DNA of 64,000 nucleotides from Methylotenera versatilis 301 (GCF_000093025.1 NC_014207.1:1798001-1862000); one strand, 5' to 3'; numbered from the stretch's first letter, positions 19,033-30,218 are shown. The notes: generated by a model not told the origin, from the letters alone. Program-made: numbers and translations.

Positions 19033-20403
19033 TTAGATATCTTGCCAAATAATATCTAAGCCTAGCTCATTCTCAGTGGCCTGTAACTCATGTGCGATAC
19101 CAATATTCGGCACTAAGGCTAAAGTGTCGTGCCAATAAATTAGTGGTAAATGCTCACGTTGCCACGGGGGAATACTCGCTTCTTGCAGTAGATGCTTGAG
19201 CGTGCGAGTAGGTCTTAGTACGTCTGGCTTAAAGCGCTCACCGCCATCTCGGTTGGTGATTCTTAGCTTAGTCATACCATGCTTTAGCGCTAAACCGGAG
19301 CCTACCACTTGCTTGAAATGTAACTGGCCGCCGTTGGGTAAATTTAAATATGGCTCACCATTCCAAGTCATATCAAAAGGTTCGGCAAGGCGCTCTGCAC
19401 ATAGGTAAGCGCGTTGTTGATAGCGTTTTAGGCTTAAGTGTTGTAGCTGGATATTGATATTGGCATCTGCCTTAGCATTGAACAACTGCTGAATAATTTC
19501 ATTCAAATGCTCAGAAGTAGGCATTGCGAGTTGGTTCTGTGAAAACCACCAACGCAGTAGGTTTTTAGCTCGCGGAAGGTCAAAGCCTGTTAAATCTTGC
19601 AAGCATAAACTGTTGTTTTGCAATAACTTATCGGCGTCAATTTTCGCTAAAGTATCGAGTAAATCATTCGCTTCAGCCAAGTGTGAGGCTGTTCGCGCGA
19701 GCACTGATTTGACTGATGGATAACGAGTCGCTAACACTGGCATCACATCGTGCCGAACAAAATTGCGCTCGTATTGTGTATTGTCGTTACTCTCGTCATT
19801 GCACCATTGAATATTGTTTTGCTCTGCGTACTCTTGTAGCGTTTGGCGCGATATATCAAGTAAAGGGCGCATTAAGCGTCTAGATTCATCTATGCACCCC
19901 ATAGAAGCCAAGCCTTTCACACCTGCGCCCCTAAACAATTGCAGAAGCAGTGTTTCGGCTTGGTCATCTTGGTGGTGTGCGGTCACAACGAAATCTGGAG
20001 CAATTCCACTCACTTTAAAATCAAACAAAGCCTCATAGCGCAATTGCCTTGCAGCGGCTTCTATGCCCTGCTTAGCATTCAAATCAAGCTGAACACGCAC
20101 GACTTTAATCGGCACATTCAAAAGCTGACATTGCTGCATGCAGAAGTCTGCCCAAGCATCGGCATTAGGACTCAAGCCATGATGCACATGCATGGCATGT
20201 AATTCGAACCGGATAGTTTGTTTGGCTGCAGCAAGCAGATGCAGCAACACCGTGGAGTCTAAACCGCCACTTAACGCCAACAGCACATGCTGATTTGGCT
20301 TTAAGTAGCGACTTAAAAAGTGATTGAGTTGTGAAATTAAAGGATGAGTTACAAGCTCTGTAACCTTCTTACTATTTTTCAGCGACTTCTTTGTATTTGC
20401 CAT
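19033..20403 (-). CDS. tilS: tRNA(Ile)-lysidine synthase
   Basis: A 456-residue PP-loop enzyme. [15 protein letters not shown] is the ATP pyrophosphatase loop, and [18 protein letters not shown] the family block. The C-terminal part carries the usual TilS-C domain with [14 protein letters not shown]. It turns C34 of the CAU anticodon into lysidine so the tRNA reads AUA, an essential reaction. The start overlaps the end of accA by 32 bases in another frame; no later ATG fits before the PP-loop, so I keep it. Confidence 0.95.
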   Translation of the reverse strand: MANTKKSLKNSKKVTELVTHPLISQLNHFLSRYLKPNQHVLLALSGGLDSTVLLHLLAAAKQTIRFELHAMHVHHGLSPNADAWADFCMQQCQLLNVPIKVVRVQLDLNAKQGIEAAARQLRYEALFDFKVSGIAPDFVVTAHHQDDQAETLLLQLFRGAGVKGLASMGCIDESRRLMRPLLDISRQTLQEYAEQNNIQWCNDESNDNTQYERNFVRHDVMPVLATRYPSVKSVLARTASHLAEANDLLDTLAKIDADKLLQNNSLCLQDLTGFDLPRAKNLLRWWFSQNQLAMPTSEHLNEIIQQLFNAKADANINIQLQHLSLKRYQQRAYLCAERLAEPFDMTWNGEPYLNLPNGGQLHFKQVVGSGLALKHGMTKLRITNRDGGERFKPDVLRPTRTLKHLLQEASIPPWQREHLPLIYWHDTLALVPNIGIAHELQATENELGLDIIWQDI

Positions 20404-21343
20404 AGCCCATTAAGCGCTCATAACGGCTAACCAGTAAAGTTTTAATTGATTTAGGCTTTAATTTGGCCAGCTCTTCTTTTAGTGCAAGGCGTAAAGTTTC
20501 CATCACTACTTCTGGCGCACGATGTGAGCCACCTAATGGCTCAGGCACAATACGGTCTATCAAACCTAATGTTTTAAGACGCGGCGCGGTAATGGCAAGA
20601 GATTCTGCTGCGATTGAAGCTTTATCCGCACTCTTATACAGAATAGAAGCGCAACCCTCAGGTGAAATAACAGAGTAAGTACCGTATTGCAACATCAACA
20701 ACTGGTCAACCACACCCAATGCCAACGCACCACCAGAGCCGCCTTCACCGATAATCACGCCGATAATAGGTGTTTCAAGCTCAGCCATCACATAAAGATT
20801 ACGTGCAATCGCTTCTGATTGACCACGCTCTTCTGCACCAATACCAGGATAGGCGCCAGGCGTATCAATCAAGGTAATAATAGGAATATGGAATTTTTCG
20901 GCTAAGCGGAATAAACGCAAAGCTTTACGATAACCTTCTGGGCGTGGCATCCCGAAGTTACGGTATTGGCGCTCTTTAACGTCACGGCCTTTTTGATGGC
21001 CAATCACCATCACCGGCTGACCTTCAAACCTTGCCAAACCACCTACAATCGCGGGGTCATCAGCATAAGCTCTATCGCCATGCAGTTCTTCAAAGTCAGT
21101 AAATATGCCCTTGATATAGTCTAAAGTGTAAGGACGTTGCGGATGACGCGCCAACTGCGAAATTTGCCAAGCCGTTAAATTGCCATAAATATCTTCAGAT
21201 AGTTTTTTATTTTTCTTTTCTAATGCAATAAGCTCTTTAGAAATATCTAAAGCGTCATTGTCATCATGCGCAGACTGTAAACCTTCAATTCTGGCTTCAA
21301 GTTCTGCGATAGGTTGTTCAAAATCTAAATAACTTATTTTCAT
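20372..21343 (-). CDS. accA: Acetyl-CoA carboxylase carboxyltransferase subunit alpha
   Basis: A 323-residue crotonase-fold protein. Blocks such as [47 protein letters not shown] and [12 protein letters not shown] are those of AccA, which with AccD transfers the carboxyl group from biotin to acetyl-CoA, the first step of fatty-acid synthesis. It follows dnaE on the same strand, an order shared with E. coli. A 106-bp hairpin repeat lies in the 147-base gap between them. Confidence 0.97.
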   Translation of the reverse strand: MKISYLDFEQPIAELEARIEGLQSAHDDNDALDISKELIALEKKNKKLSEDIYGNLTAWQISQLARHPQRPYTLDYIKGIFTDFEELHGDRAYADDPAIVGGLARFEGQPVMVIGHQKGRDVKERQYRNFGMPRPEGYRKALRLFRLAEKFHIPIITLIDTPGAYPGIGAEERGQSEAIARNLYVMAELETPIIGVIIGEGGSGGALALGVVDQLLMLQYGTYSVISPEGCASILYKSADKASIAAESLAITAPRLKTLGLIDRIVPEPLGGSHRAPEVVMETLRLALKEELAKLKPKSIKTLLVSRYERLMGYGKYKEVAEK

Positions 21344-21383
21344 ATATTTAACTCAATAATCGAAACTTATTTCTCAAAAACTA

Positions 21384-21489
21384 CATTCAGCAATGCATTC
21401 GAATTAAGACAAGGCGTTGGGTCGCAGACAGTACAATTAGTACGGCAAGACCCGACAACGCGGTATTAATTTGAATGCATTGTTGAATG
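21384..21489. repeat. Nested-hairpin repeat element between dnaE and accA
   Basis: Outer 24-base arms (21384-21407 and 21466-21489) match at 22 of 24 places; they contain CAATGCATTC / GAATGCATTG. Inside, GCGTTGGGTC pairs with GACCCGACAACGC (a 3-base bulge), and GTAC-AATTA-GTAC sits at the tip. The whole folds as one long stem. It resembles a MITE- or REP-like intergenic element; the right arm touches the dnaE stop codon. Confidence 0.75.
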
Positions 21490-21490
21490 C

Positions 21491-24400
21491 CTAATTATAT
21501 AGGATTTTTACGTTTTCTCGACTCAACCACGCAGTTAAACCTGCAATCAGCTCATCATGCAAATCCACACGCCAGTCATTACCTAACATTAACTCCACTT
21601 TACTGGTTTTATTGTGATACTCAACTTTAACCGCACAACCGCGCGCTTCATCAGAGGCATTTTTACAATACGGCTTTAGTAAAGCCTTTAGCTTGATAGC
21701 ATCAGCCTGACCATTACAGGATATTTTCAAAAAGCTGGCTTTGCTATTTCTCAAGGTAGGTAAATCAAAAATCTTTCTAGCGTTGACTCTTACGCCTCCA
21801 GAAAACTCATCATTTCTTACAGTACCTTCTATGATGATAAGTTGATCATCTTTCAACAAGGCTTGTTGCTGATTGAGTAACTCACTACCCACCACGACTT
21901 CTAATCGCGTAGTGCCGTCATCTAAACCTACGATGGCAATTTTGCCACGTCCAGTCATGCGAATACGCACGCCTGAAACAATACCTGCCAATAGTTGCGG
22001 TTGCTCTTTGGGGGCTAAATTTGCCAACGTAGTCGAAATAAACTGACTTAAATCTTTTTGAAAAGCCCAATAAGGATGTCCACTAAAATAGAAGCCAAGC
22101 GCAGCCTTCTCCTCTTGCAGGCGCTGTTGCTCAGTCCAATCTGGCACCATAGGTAATATATTGGCAGCTTTATCTGCCACTTCACCAAACAAACTGTTTT
22201 GGTTACTATTGGCGCTGTTTTGTTCAGCAGCAGCCATAGCCATGGCAACGCCTGCTAACAGCGCATTACGGCTTGGTGATAGTTTATCAAACGCACCTGC
22301 GCGAATTAACGACTCCACCACGCGGCGATTCACTTTGCGTAAATCGAGACGATTACAAAAGTCGAACAGGTCTTTAAATGGGCCATCTTTGCGACGTGCT
22401 TGCAAAATCACTTCAATCGCAGCTTGCCCTGTACCTTTGACGGCACCTAAACCGTATAACACTTGGTTTTTGCTAATCGGCGTAAATTTATACTCACTTT
22501 GATTCACATCTGGCGACAAAATTTTCACCTGATTAGGCGCACAATCTTCATAGAAAATACGCACACTGTCGGTATTATTCATATCAGCAGACATCGTAGA
22601 GGCCAGAAATGCCGCAGGATAATGCGCCTTCAAATACGCGGTTTGATAAGCGACCAATGCATAGGCGGCGGCGTGAGATTTATTAAAACCATAACCCGCA
22701 AACTTCTCTAGCAAGTCAAACAATTCCATCGCTTGCCGCTCGGTCATGTTGTTTTTGGTAGCACCCTCCACAAAGGTCTTACGCTGCGCATCCATTTCCT
22801 CAACTTTTTTCTTACCCATCGCACGACGAAGCAAATCGGCACCGCCAAGACTATAGCCCGCGACGACTTGGGCAATCTGCATCACCTGCTCTTGATACAC
22901 GGCAATACCGTAAGTCTCTTTTAAGATAGGCTCTGTGAGTGGGTGTGGGTATTCTACGCGCTGCTTGCCATGTTTGCGTCGACAGAAATCTGGAATCAAA
23001 TCCATAGGACCAGGTCGATACAGCGCTACCAGCGCGATAATATCCTCAAAGCAATCGGGCAATGCTTGTTTAAGCATGTCCTTCATACCCTTGGACTCTA
23101 GCTGGAACACTGCGGTGGTATTGGCGGTTTTCAACAACTGGAACGTTGGCTTATCATTAAGCGGCAATGTTTCGAATGATAAAGGTGCTAAACCCTCTGT
23201 CGCACGCTGTTTATTCGCGTTGGCCAAAGCCAACTCCAATATCGTCAACGTACGTAAACCCAAAAAGTCGAACTTAACTAACCCTACGGCTTCAACATCA
23301 TCTTTATCGTATTGACTGACTAAACTTGCGCCATCTGCCTGACAATAAACAGGCGAGAAATCAGAAATCTTACCTGGTGAAATCAATACCCCACCCGCGT
23401 GCATACCGATGTTACGCACCAAGCCTTCAAGTCGCAATGCTAGCTCTAGTAGCTCTTTCAGCTCCTCTTCATTTTCACGACGTTCAGCTAACTGCGGCTC
23501 TTTTACCAAAGCGTCAGATAAAGTAATGCCTAACTCAAGCGGAATGAGTTTGCTGATGCCATCAACAAAATAGAACGGTAAATCTAGCACTCGACCCACA
23601 TCACGAATCACGGCCTTTGCCGCCATGGTACCGAAGGTGGCGATTTGTGAAACCGCGTCTAAGCCGTATTTTTGCTTCACGTAATCAATGACACGATCAC
23701 GCCCTTCTTGGCAGAAGTCGATATCGAAGTCGGGCATTGAAACGCGATCTGGATTTAGAAAGCGCTCAAACAATAAATTGTATTCCAGCGGATCTAAATC
23801 AGTAATTTTTAAACTATAAGCAACAACAGAACCGGCACCAGAACCACGCCCAGGACCAACTGGTACGCCATTACCTTTAGCCCACTGAATAAAGTCAGCC
23901 ACAATCAAGAAGTAACCCGCGAATCCCATCTGGTTAATCACTTTGGTTTCAAAGTCTAAACGTGCATCATATGCAGGTTTTTTTGCGGCACGTACTTCTT
24001 CATTTGGATAAAGCACTTCTAGGCGTTGAAGCAAGCCCCTACGCGCTTCTGCGATTAAATACTCATTCAGGCTTTCATTATTAGGCGTTGGGAAGTTAGG
24101 TAAATAGTTTTTACCTAAAGTCAGCATCAAATTACAGCGCTTAGCAATTTCAACGCTATTGGTCAGCGCTTCGGGAATGTCTTCAAACAGCGTAGCCATA
24201 TCTGCTTGAGGCTTGAAGTACTGCTCAGTAGTAAAGTTTTTGGGGCGGCGAGTATCCGCTAACACATAGCCTTCAGAAATGCAGGTACGTGCTTCGTGGG
24301 CTCTAAAATCATCGGGCGTAATAAATTGTATGGGGTGTGTTGCCACGATGGGCAAATTAAGACTGTGCGCGATTGAACGCACTTGCTGAATGTAATTTTC

Positions 24401-25000
24401 TTGCTGATGTTGCAAGGCATTACTCTCTGGTGTGCTACTTTCAGCAACACTGGCGGTGCGTTGTACTTCTAAATAAAATCGGTCTGGAAATAGATTTTCC
24501 CAAGATTGAGCAAGCTTAGTTGCTAGCGCTAGATTATCTTGCGTACACGCTTGACCAACATCACCAGCAATTGCGCCAGAGAGCATGATAAGCCCTTCTG
24601 TACCGCATTCAACAAACCATTCACGCTTAAACTCTGCTCGCCCTCGATATTGATTACTCAAATAGGCGCGACTAAGTAGCTGACATAACAGCAAGTAACC
24701 GGCATGTGATTGACATAACAATAGCAAACGCGTTGGTTGATCACGATTAGCGGTATTTTCCAACCAAATATCGCAACCCAAAATAGGCTTAATACCTTTG
24801 CCCCGAGCGGTTTTGTAAAACTTGATTGCACCAAATAAATTGCTTAAGTCAGTTAATGCCAACGCTGGCATTTTATCGTTCAACGCCTGCTTCACATAGT
24901 CGTCAATACGTACTATGCCGTCGACAATAGAGTACTCACTATGGCAACGCAAGTGGACGAATATGGGCTGTTTTATATCTGATTGACTAGTTTGCAACAT
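21491..25000 (-). CDS. dnaE: DNA polymerase III subunit alpha
   Basis: A 1169-residue replicative polymerase, normal for the DnaE1 class. N-terminal PHP domain (FVHLRCHSEYSIVDG), the catalytic palm with GPGRGSGAGSVVAY and PDFDIDFC aspartates (about 400-440), the fingers and beta-binding region, a helix-hairpin-helix, and an OB fold near residue 1000. With epsilon and theta it forms the core of the replisome. A 21-bp perfect palindrome overlaps its start codon. accA follows. Confidence 0.97.
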   Translation of the reverse strand: MLQTSQSDIKQPIFVHLRCHSEYSIVDGIVRIDDYVKQALNDKMPALALTDLSNLFGAIKFYKTARGKGIKPILGCDIWLENTANRDQPTRLLLLCQSHAGYLLLCQLLSRAYLSNQYRGRAEFKREWFVECGTEGLIMLSGAIAGDVGQACTQDNLALATKLAQSWENLFPDRFYLEVQRTASVAESSTPESNALQHQQENYIQQVRSIAHSLNLPIVATHPIQFITPDDFRAHEARTCISEGYVLADTRRPKNFTTEQYFKPQADMATLFEDIPEALTNSVEIAKRCNLMLTLGKNYLPNFPTPNNESLNEYLIAEARRGLLQRLEVLYPNEEVRAAKKPAYDARLDFETKVINQMGFAGYFLIVADFIQWAKGNGVPVGPGRGSGAGSVVAYSLKITDLDPLEYNLLFERFLNPDRVSMPDFDIDFCQEGRDRVIDYVKQKYGLDAVSQIATFGTMAAKAVIRDVGRVLDLPFYFVDGISKLIPLELGITLSDALVKEPQLAERRENEEELKELLELALRLEGLVRNIGMHAGGVLISPGKISDFSPVYCQADGASLVSQYDKDDVEAVGLVKFDFLGLRTLTILELALANANKQRATEGLAPLSFETLPLNDKPTFQLLKTANTTAVFQLESKGMKDMLKQALPDCFEDIIALVALYRPGPMDLIPDFCRRKHGKQRVEYPHPLTEPILKETYGIAVYQEQVMQIAQVVAGYSLGGADLLRRAMGKKKVEEMDAQRKTFVEGATKNNMTERQAMELFDLLEKFAGYGFNKSHAAAYALVAYQTAYLKAHYPAAFLASTMSADMNNTDSVRIFYEDCAPNQVKILSPDVNQSEYKFTPISKNQVLYGLGAVKGTGQAAIEVILQARRKDGPFKDLFDFCNRLDLRKVNRRVVESLIRAGAFDKLSPSRNALLAGVAMAMAAAEQNSANSNQNSLFGEVADKAANILPMVPDWTEQQRLQEEKAALGFYFSGHPYWAFQKDLSQFISTTLANLAPKEQPQLLAGIVSGVRIRMTGRGKIAIVGLDDGTTRLEVVVGSELLNQQQALLKDDQLIIIEGTVRNDEFSGGVRVNARKIFDLPTLRNSKASFLKISCNGQADAIKLKALLKPYCKNASDEARGCAVKVEYHNKTSKVELMLGNDWRVDLHDELIAGLTAWLSRENVKILYN

Positions 25001-25019
25001 AAGGTAAATTTTACCTTAT
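24999..25019 (-). promoter_or_regulatory. 21-bp perfect palindrome over the dnaE start codon
   Basis: Arms ATAAGGTAAA and TTTACCTTAT flank a single central base. In the mRNA the only AAGG Shine-Dalgarno candidate is in the 5' arm and the first two bases of the AUG are in the 3' arm, so the structure could hide the start. It may equally be a protein operator. Confidence 0.5.
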
Positions 25020-25072
25020 TGGGGGAGTTTTAGAGAGTAAAACTTAGTAGGATTTGCGACAAAAAGTTGATG

Positions 25073-25109
25073 CTATCTGCATTATTATCCTTGACAATAA
25101 TGCAGATAG
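25073..25109 (-). terminator. Terminator of the pil-chp operon
   Basis: A perfect 14-bp stem (CTATCTGCATTATT with AATAATGCAGATAG) and a 9-base loop begin 3 bases after the chpA stop. On the minus strand a TTTTT run follows after 6 bases; on the plus strand a T-rich tract follows at once. Confidence 0.6.
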
Positions 25110-25112
25110 TTT

Positions 25113-28100
25113 TTATTTTTTAAGCAAAGCGTTTACCTGCTCAATGAGCTCATCGTCTTGTACAGGTTTACCCAAGAACGCATTCACACCCAACTCTTTA
25201 GCAACGTTACGATGTTTTTCGGCGGTACGTGAGCTGATGACGATTAATGGAATATTCGCAGTCTTATCATTATCCCGCACATGGCGTGAGAACTCGAAAC
25301 CATCCATGCGAGGCATTTCAATATCCGTCAAAATGATATCCGGCGTGATGAGCTGCAATTTTTGTATCGCATCCATACCATCATTCGCGGTAATCACTTC
25401 AAAGTCTTCACGCTCCAATACACGAGAAAGCACTTTACGCATAGTAAGTGAGTCATCTACTACCAATGCTACTTTCTTCACAGCTTCAGCAATAGGTGCA
25501 AACGTCGTTACTTTAATTGCGCCGATCGAAAGCGCTTCGCGGTTAGCTAACTGCACTGGGTTAATCACCAATACAATCACTCCGTCACCTAGTACCGTAG
25601 CACCAATCATACCTGGCACGCGCGCGAGCTGCGTACCAATCTGCTTCATCACAACCTCTTGGTTGCCGATAATTTCATCTACATGCAAGGCAGTGCGATA
25701 GGTACCGCTGCGTAATAAAACGACTGGCGTATAAGTATGTTGTTGTGCTACATGGTCAACATCACCAATAAGCTTAGATAAATAATGTAATGGATAATCA
25801 CGCCCTGCCCAGTTTACGTTGTGTGCTTGGTAGGCGCTCAATAAGTCGCCCTGCTTGAGTTTTTGCACTTGCTCCACCATCACAGATGGAATCGCAAACA
25901 TTTTATTACCCACGCGCGCCATGATCACTTGCGCAACTGAAAGTGTAACGGGTAAGTAAACGTTAAACATTGCGCCCATGCCAGTAACATTACTCACATC
26001 AATACGGCCACTCAAAGCAGCAATATCGCTACGTACCGCATCCAAACCAACACCACGTCCTGCAATTTGCGAGACACTGTCAGCGGTTGAGAATCCCGGT
26101 TCAAAAATAACTGCCATTAATGCTTGGTCCGACACTTCTTGGTTAGCGCTTAACAATCCTCTTTCAATGGCCTTTTGTTTTACCTTGGCAAGGTTAATAC
26201 CGGCGCCATCGTCGGTCACAACGAGTGTGATTTCATCATTTTCCAAGCTGACTTTTAACTTGATTTGACCTGCTTCTGGTTTGCCAAGCTTCTTGCGCTC
26301 ATCTGTAGACTCAAGACCGTGCGCCACAGCATTACGTAACAAATGCTCTAAGGGTGCGCCCATCTTATCTAGCACGCCACGGTCTAGCTCGATATTCTCG
26401 CCCTCGATGACCATTTCAACGCGTTTATTCAACTCTCTTGCAGTTTGTCGAACGATACGTTGTAAGCGCTCCGATATAGTGGCAAATGGCAGCATACGAA
26501 CGCCCATCAAGCCTTGTTGTAGCTCACGATTCATTCGGTTTTGCTGTTGCAAAGCCGCATCAGTCTGATCTAAGTTAAGTACCAAACCATGTTGAATTGT
26601 CGCAACGTCGTTAACGCTCTCGGCCATCATACGGGTGAGTTCTTGTAGGCGCGTAAATCGGTCAAACTCTAGCGGGTCGAATGTTTCATTAGCCTCTTGC
26701 AACAAGCTCATACGGGACTGCATCTGCGTTTCAGCTTCAATTTCCAGCTCACGTAAGTAAGCACGCATTCTGCTGATACTATCGGTTAAATCTGATGAAG
26801 ACTGCTTGAAGCTTTGCATTTCTCGATCCATTCGAGAACGCATAATTGAAACCTCGCCAGCTTCATTAATCAATCTATCTAGCACGTCGGCACGCATACG
26901 TAAGAATTGTGACTTACGTTCGACTGAACGCGTTGGCACAGTGACTGTTGCAGCCACGTCTTCATCTTGGGCAGAAACCTTCACGTCACCGGTAATGTCT
27001 TCCAGCATGTAGCCGATATGGTCGAATTCGACAAACATTTCATCAAAGTCATCAGCCGTGGCTTTATGGCGCAAGGCGTGAATCACGCGGTCTTCCATTT
27101 TATGCACGCTATCGCCAATATTGCTTTGCCCAGCCATACGTGCACTACCTTTTAGAGTATGTAAAGCGCGTTGTAATGAATCTGGGTATTCGGCCTCATG
27201 TGGATTAGCTCGCCAGCCACGTAAATCTCGGCCGACTTGCGGTACTAGCTCGCGTGCCTCTTCAACAAACAAACCAAGCAACTCTTGATCTACTGCCAAC
27301 TCTTTTAGCTGGGTAACTGGAATATCAGCTAACAATGCATCATTCACTAGTGATGGAATAGCTTCAGTATGCTGCTGTAGCTCTTGTATAGCTTCAGCGA
27401 TTTCATTTTCATTCACCACTGGTGCAATATCAGTTTCAATGATTTCCTCTTCGACCTGAACCGCTTCTTTAGGTAAACTTTCCTTTGTTTTACGTTTTTT
27501 AGCTGATTTACTGATAGCCTCTGCTTGGTGCTCAAGCACGGCAGCTTCAGCTTGTTGTGTCGCGATTGCCTGCATTGCCGCAGTAGATTCACTTAATGCA
27601 ATCACTAATGCACGTGTTGATTTTGGATTTTTAAGCACTTTTGCTTTTTCCAAACCATCCGCCAAGGCTTTAACTACATTGCCATATAGGGCGATATGCT
27701 GCTCAGTCCACTCACCAATATGTTCATCTAACCAATGCTCTAAACCACGTGCTAAATCACCCGTTGGATTAAAGCCTGCGGTGAGCGCATTGCTGCCTAA
27801 TGTATGTGCTGCACGACAGCTATCGTTGGTAGGCAAGTCTGTTGAATTAACAACCAAAGCTTTTTGAGCTTCAATCAAGGTTTCCAAATGTTGCTGCGCT
27901 TCAGCTAAGAATATATTAAAGAACGTCTTGCTTAATGTCCTTGTACCACCAATGAGCACTTCTTCTTTTTGCGGTTTTGGCTTATTCACAGCTAAATCAT
28001 GTTCAAGCTCTGATTCAAGTTCAGTAGCGCGTTGTTGGAACGGGCTAGGATCTAAAGTAACAACCTGATTTTTCTGCAGCTCTGCAACCCAACCAGCAAA

Positions 28101-30218
28101 TTCCGCACTGACATTCTCAAAAAAAGCCAATTGCTTAGCTGTTGGAAACGCTTTACGCTCCATCACTAAATTGAGCAGCTTTTCAACAGACCAAGCCACT
28201 TCACTCATACCGACCAAGCCCACCGTGCGGCCACTGCCTTTAAGTGTGTGGTAAGCACGACGCACTTCTACCAAGGCTTCGCTTTCGGTTGGATTGACTC
28301 GTAAAGTTTGTAGGTGTTGTGCCAGACTGGCTAAAACCTCTTCAGCTTCAGTTAAGAATATATCTTGAAGCTCATCATCAACTGCTTTGTCTGTTACGGC
28401 TTGATGTGCCTTAGCCTCTGAATCTATCACAGTGGTTTCAATCGCTACATTAGCAGTTTCTAATACTTCAACAACGTCACTTGAAGGCACTTCATTTTCG
28501 ACTAGCGCATTGTTATCAACCAAGGGATTAAATGCTTTTGCACCTTGTTCTAACCGTATCAAGGCGCCAGATAATGCAGATTCAGACTCAGCTCTAATAT
28601 TTGGCAGCTCTTCCGCGTACAGCCCTAGCATACTCAAACTTTCAGCCACCAGCTCAAACTGTGAATTGCGACCATCGTCGTCAGAATGAACTTTAAAATG
28701 CTCAACATAGATTGAGGCAAGTCGTGCGATGGATTTTGGTACCGGCATTTCCAGCATATCGAACGCTGCTGCTACTTGCTGCAATGGTTTTGTGGTTTCA
28801 TCTAAAACAGCAACATTTGCAGAGTTTCTGAAATAGGTATCAAGTGCTTTCTCAGCATGTTGCAACTCGCTAATGATTTGTTTCGCGACAGCTTCGGTCA
28901 CGTTCGCATCTAAATGCTCACTTGCAAAAGCATCAACGGCTGGCGCAAGTGCTTTGCCTTTAATAATAGATTGTAAGCGTGATGTCTGCGTGGTGATTTT
29001 TTGATCAGCCTCTGCATCCAGCTGTTGGTAGTACTCGCCTATGTACTCAAGCAAATTAAGCGATGCTGCTACCTCAATAAATGCACTTTCATTGATTTTA
29101 GCTTTATCTTCTTGCAGTGCTTTTACCGTTGCCTGAATTGCGTTGATAAGCTTAAGTACTTTTTGGTTATTCAGGCTTAACAACACCATAGACAGGTGAT
29201 TTAACTTATCGGCAAAGCTGTCAAAATCTTCAACAGAATTACTATTGCTAACACTTGCCCATAAATCTTTTAGTGCAGGTAAATCAGCATTGAGTTGAGC
29301 AAGTGCTGCCCGTTCTGCAGCCGTTGCAGCGGTCGCACCATGTCGATCACTTGCTGGTAAGAAATCATCCAACTCAAACAATTCTTTTACACGCCCGATT
29401 TCGTCAGTACTGGTATCACTCACGGCCACGTAATAAAGCAAGTTGCGTAATAGCTGAGATGGTGCTTTCAAATCGCCTAGAGACATATTGCGTAACTGCT
29501 GGTCTATCCTGCTGCATAGCTTTCTTGCGCCAGCTTGCTCAGCCACAGGGCTTTGCGCTAAAGCGTCAGTAAATGCAGTTGCGGTCCACCAAAGTGTTTT
29601 TAATGCATTTTTTTGTTGTACCTGTTGTACATTCGACATCGCCAAGCGCATCTGATTGAGCGAATTGGCATCTTTGCTACGAAGCCAATCTAGCAGTGCT
29701 TTTTGAAAAACTGGGCGCTGCTCAGAAACGAAAATGGGGATTGCCGACTCTTCAATCGGGTTGCTAGGCAAATCTTTGGGTGCGCTATAGCTAGTATCTG
29801 GATAAAACAAATCGCTAATATCAAGCGACTCGCCTTGTAGCTCAATCAGTGGGTTTAAACTCTCATAAAGTCTAGTTGGCGTATCTTGCATACCATTTAG
29901 CAAGTCTTGCAAGTATCTGGAAAGAGCATCTACAGCCTGCATGAGAGCAGTCATCACGGGCTGGCTAACAGGTATCTGTAGCTTTTCTAGTTTACTAGTA
30001 AGTTTTTCAATTTCAGAACAATATCGCTTACAACCCTCAAGACCAACCATATCTAAAGCGCCGCTCACTTGGTATAAATGTGCGGTTGTAAAACGCAAAG
30101 TTGCCACTTCGCTAGGCTTGTCCATCACTGCAATGAAACTGTCTTGCACTTTTTTAAGTGACTGATCAATTTCATCTTTTACCCAAGACAACGGGCCAAT
30201 ATCAAATGCTTCAGCCAT
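25113..30218 (-). CDS. chpA: Pil-Chp chemosensory hybrid histidine kinase (ChpA/PilL)
   Basis: A 1701-residue CheA-like hybrid kinase. An FimL/Hpt-like N-terminus (His47 in AHLYQVSG) and two standard Hpt sites (YHTLKGSG near 659, LHTLKGSA near 1020) are visible. A third, degenerate one (AHTLGSNA near 805) lacks the usual Lys after Leu. Then come dimerisation helices, a HATPase with NAVAHGLES (about 1300), a CheW domain (about 1420-1560) and a C-terminal receiver (VALVVDDS, LTDIEMPRMDG). It phosphorylates PilG and PilH to control type IV pilus extension and retraction. It is the last gene of the pilGHIJ-chpA operon; a terminator follows. Confidence 0.95.
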   Translation of the reverse strand: MAEAFDIGPLSWVKDEIDQSLKKVQDSFIAVMDKPSEVATLRFTTAHLYQVSGALDMVGLEGCKRYCSEIEKLTSKLEKLQIPVSQPVMTALMQAVDALSRYLQDLLNGMQDTPTRLYESLNPLIELQGESLDISDLFYPDTSYSAPKDLPSNPIEESAIPIFVSEQRPVFQKALLDWLRSKDANSLNQMRLAMSNVQQVQQKNALKTLWWTATAFTDALAQSPVAEQAGARKLCSRIDQQLRNMSLGDLKAPSQLLRNLLYYVAVSDTSTDEIGRVKELFELDDFLPASDRHGATAATAAERAALAQLNADLPALKDLWASVSNSNSVEDFDSFADKLNHLSMVLLSLNNQKVLKLINAIQATVKALQEDKAKINESAFIEVAASLNLLEYIGEYYQQLDAEADQKITTQTSRLQSIIKGKALAPAVDAFASEHLDANVTEAVAKQIISELQHAEKALDTYFRNSANVAVLDETTKPLQQVAAAFDMLEMPVPKSIARLASIYVEHFKVHSDDDGRNSQFELVAESLSMLGLYAEELPNIRAESESALSGALIRLEQGAKAFNPLVDNNALVENEVPSSDVVEVLETANVAIETTVIDSEAKAHQAVTDKAVDDELQDIFLTEAEEVLASLAQHLQTLRVNPTESEALVEVRRAYHTLKGSGRTVGLVGMSEVAWSVEKLLNLVMERKAFPTAKQLAFFENVSAEFAGWVAELQKNQVVTLDPSPFQQRATELESELEHDLAVNKPKPQKEEVLIGGTRTLSKTFFNIFLAEAQQHLETLIEAQKALVVNSTDLPTNDSCRAAHTLGSNALTAGFNPTGDLARGLEHWLDEHIGEWTEQHIALYGNVVKALADGLEKAKVLKNPKSTRALVIALSESTAAMQAIATQQAEAAVLEHQAEAISKSAKKRKTKESLPKEAVQVEEEIIETDIAPVVNENEIAEAIQELQQHTEAIPSLVNDALLADIPVTQLKELAVDQELLGLFVEEARELVPQVGRDLRGWRANPHEAEYPDSLQRALHTLKGSARMAGQSNIGDSVHKMEDRVIHALRHKATADDFDEMFVEFDHIGYMLEDITGDVKVSAQDEDVAATVTVPTRSVERKSQFLRMRADVLDRLINEAGEVSIMRSRMDREMQSFKQSSSDLTDSISRMRAYLRELEIEAETQMQSRMSLLQEANETFDPLEFDRFTRLQELTRMMAESVNDVATIQHGLVLNLDQTDAALQQQNRMNRELQQGLMGVRMLPFATISERLQRIVRQTARELNKRVEMVIEGENIELDRGVLDKMGAPLEHLLRNAVAHGLESTDERKKLGKPEAGQIKLKVSLENDEITLVVTDDGAGINLAKVKQKAIERGLLSANQEVSDQALMAVIFEPGFSTADSVSQIAGRGVGLDAVRSDIAALSGRIDVSNVTGMGAMFNVYLPVTLSVAQVIMARVGNKMFAIPSVMVEQVQKLKQGDLLSAYQAHNVNWAGRDYPLHYLSKLIGDVDHVAQQHTYTPVVLLRSGTYRTALHVDEIIGNQEVVMKQIGTQLARVPGMIGATVLGDGVIVLVINPVQLANREALSIGAIKVTTFAPIAEAVKKVALVVDDSLTMRKVLSRVLEREDFEVITANDGMDAIQKLQLITPDIILTDIEMPRMDGFEFSRHVRDNDKTANIPLIVISSRTAEKHRNVAKELGVNAFLGKPVQDDELIEQVNALLKK

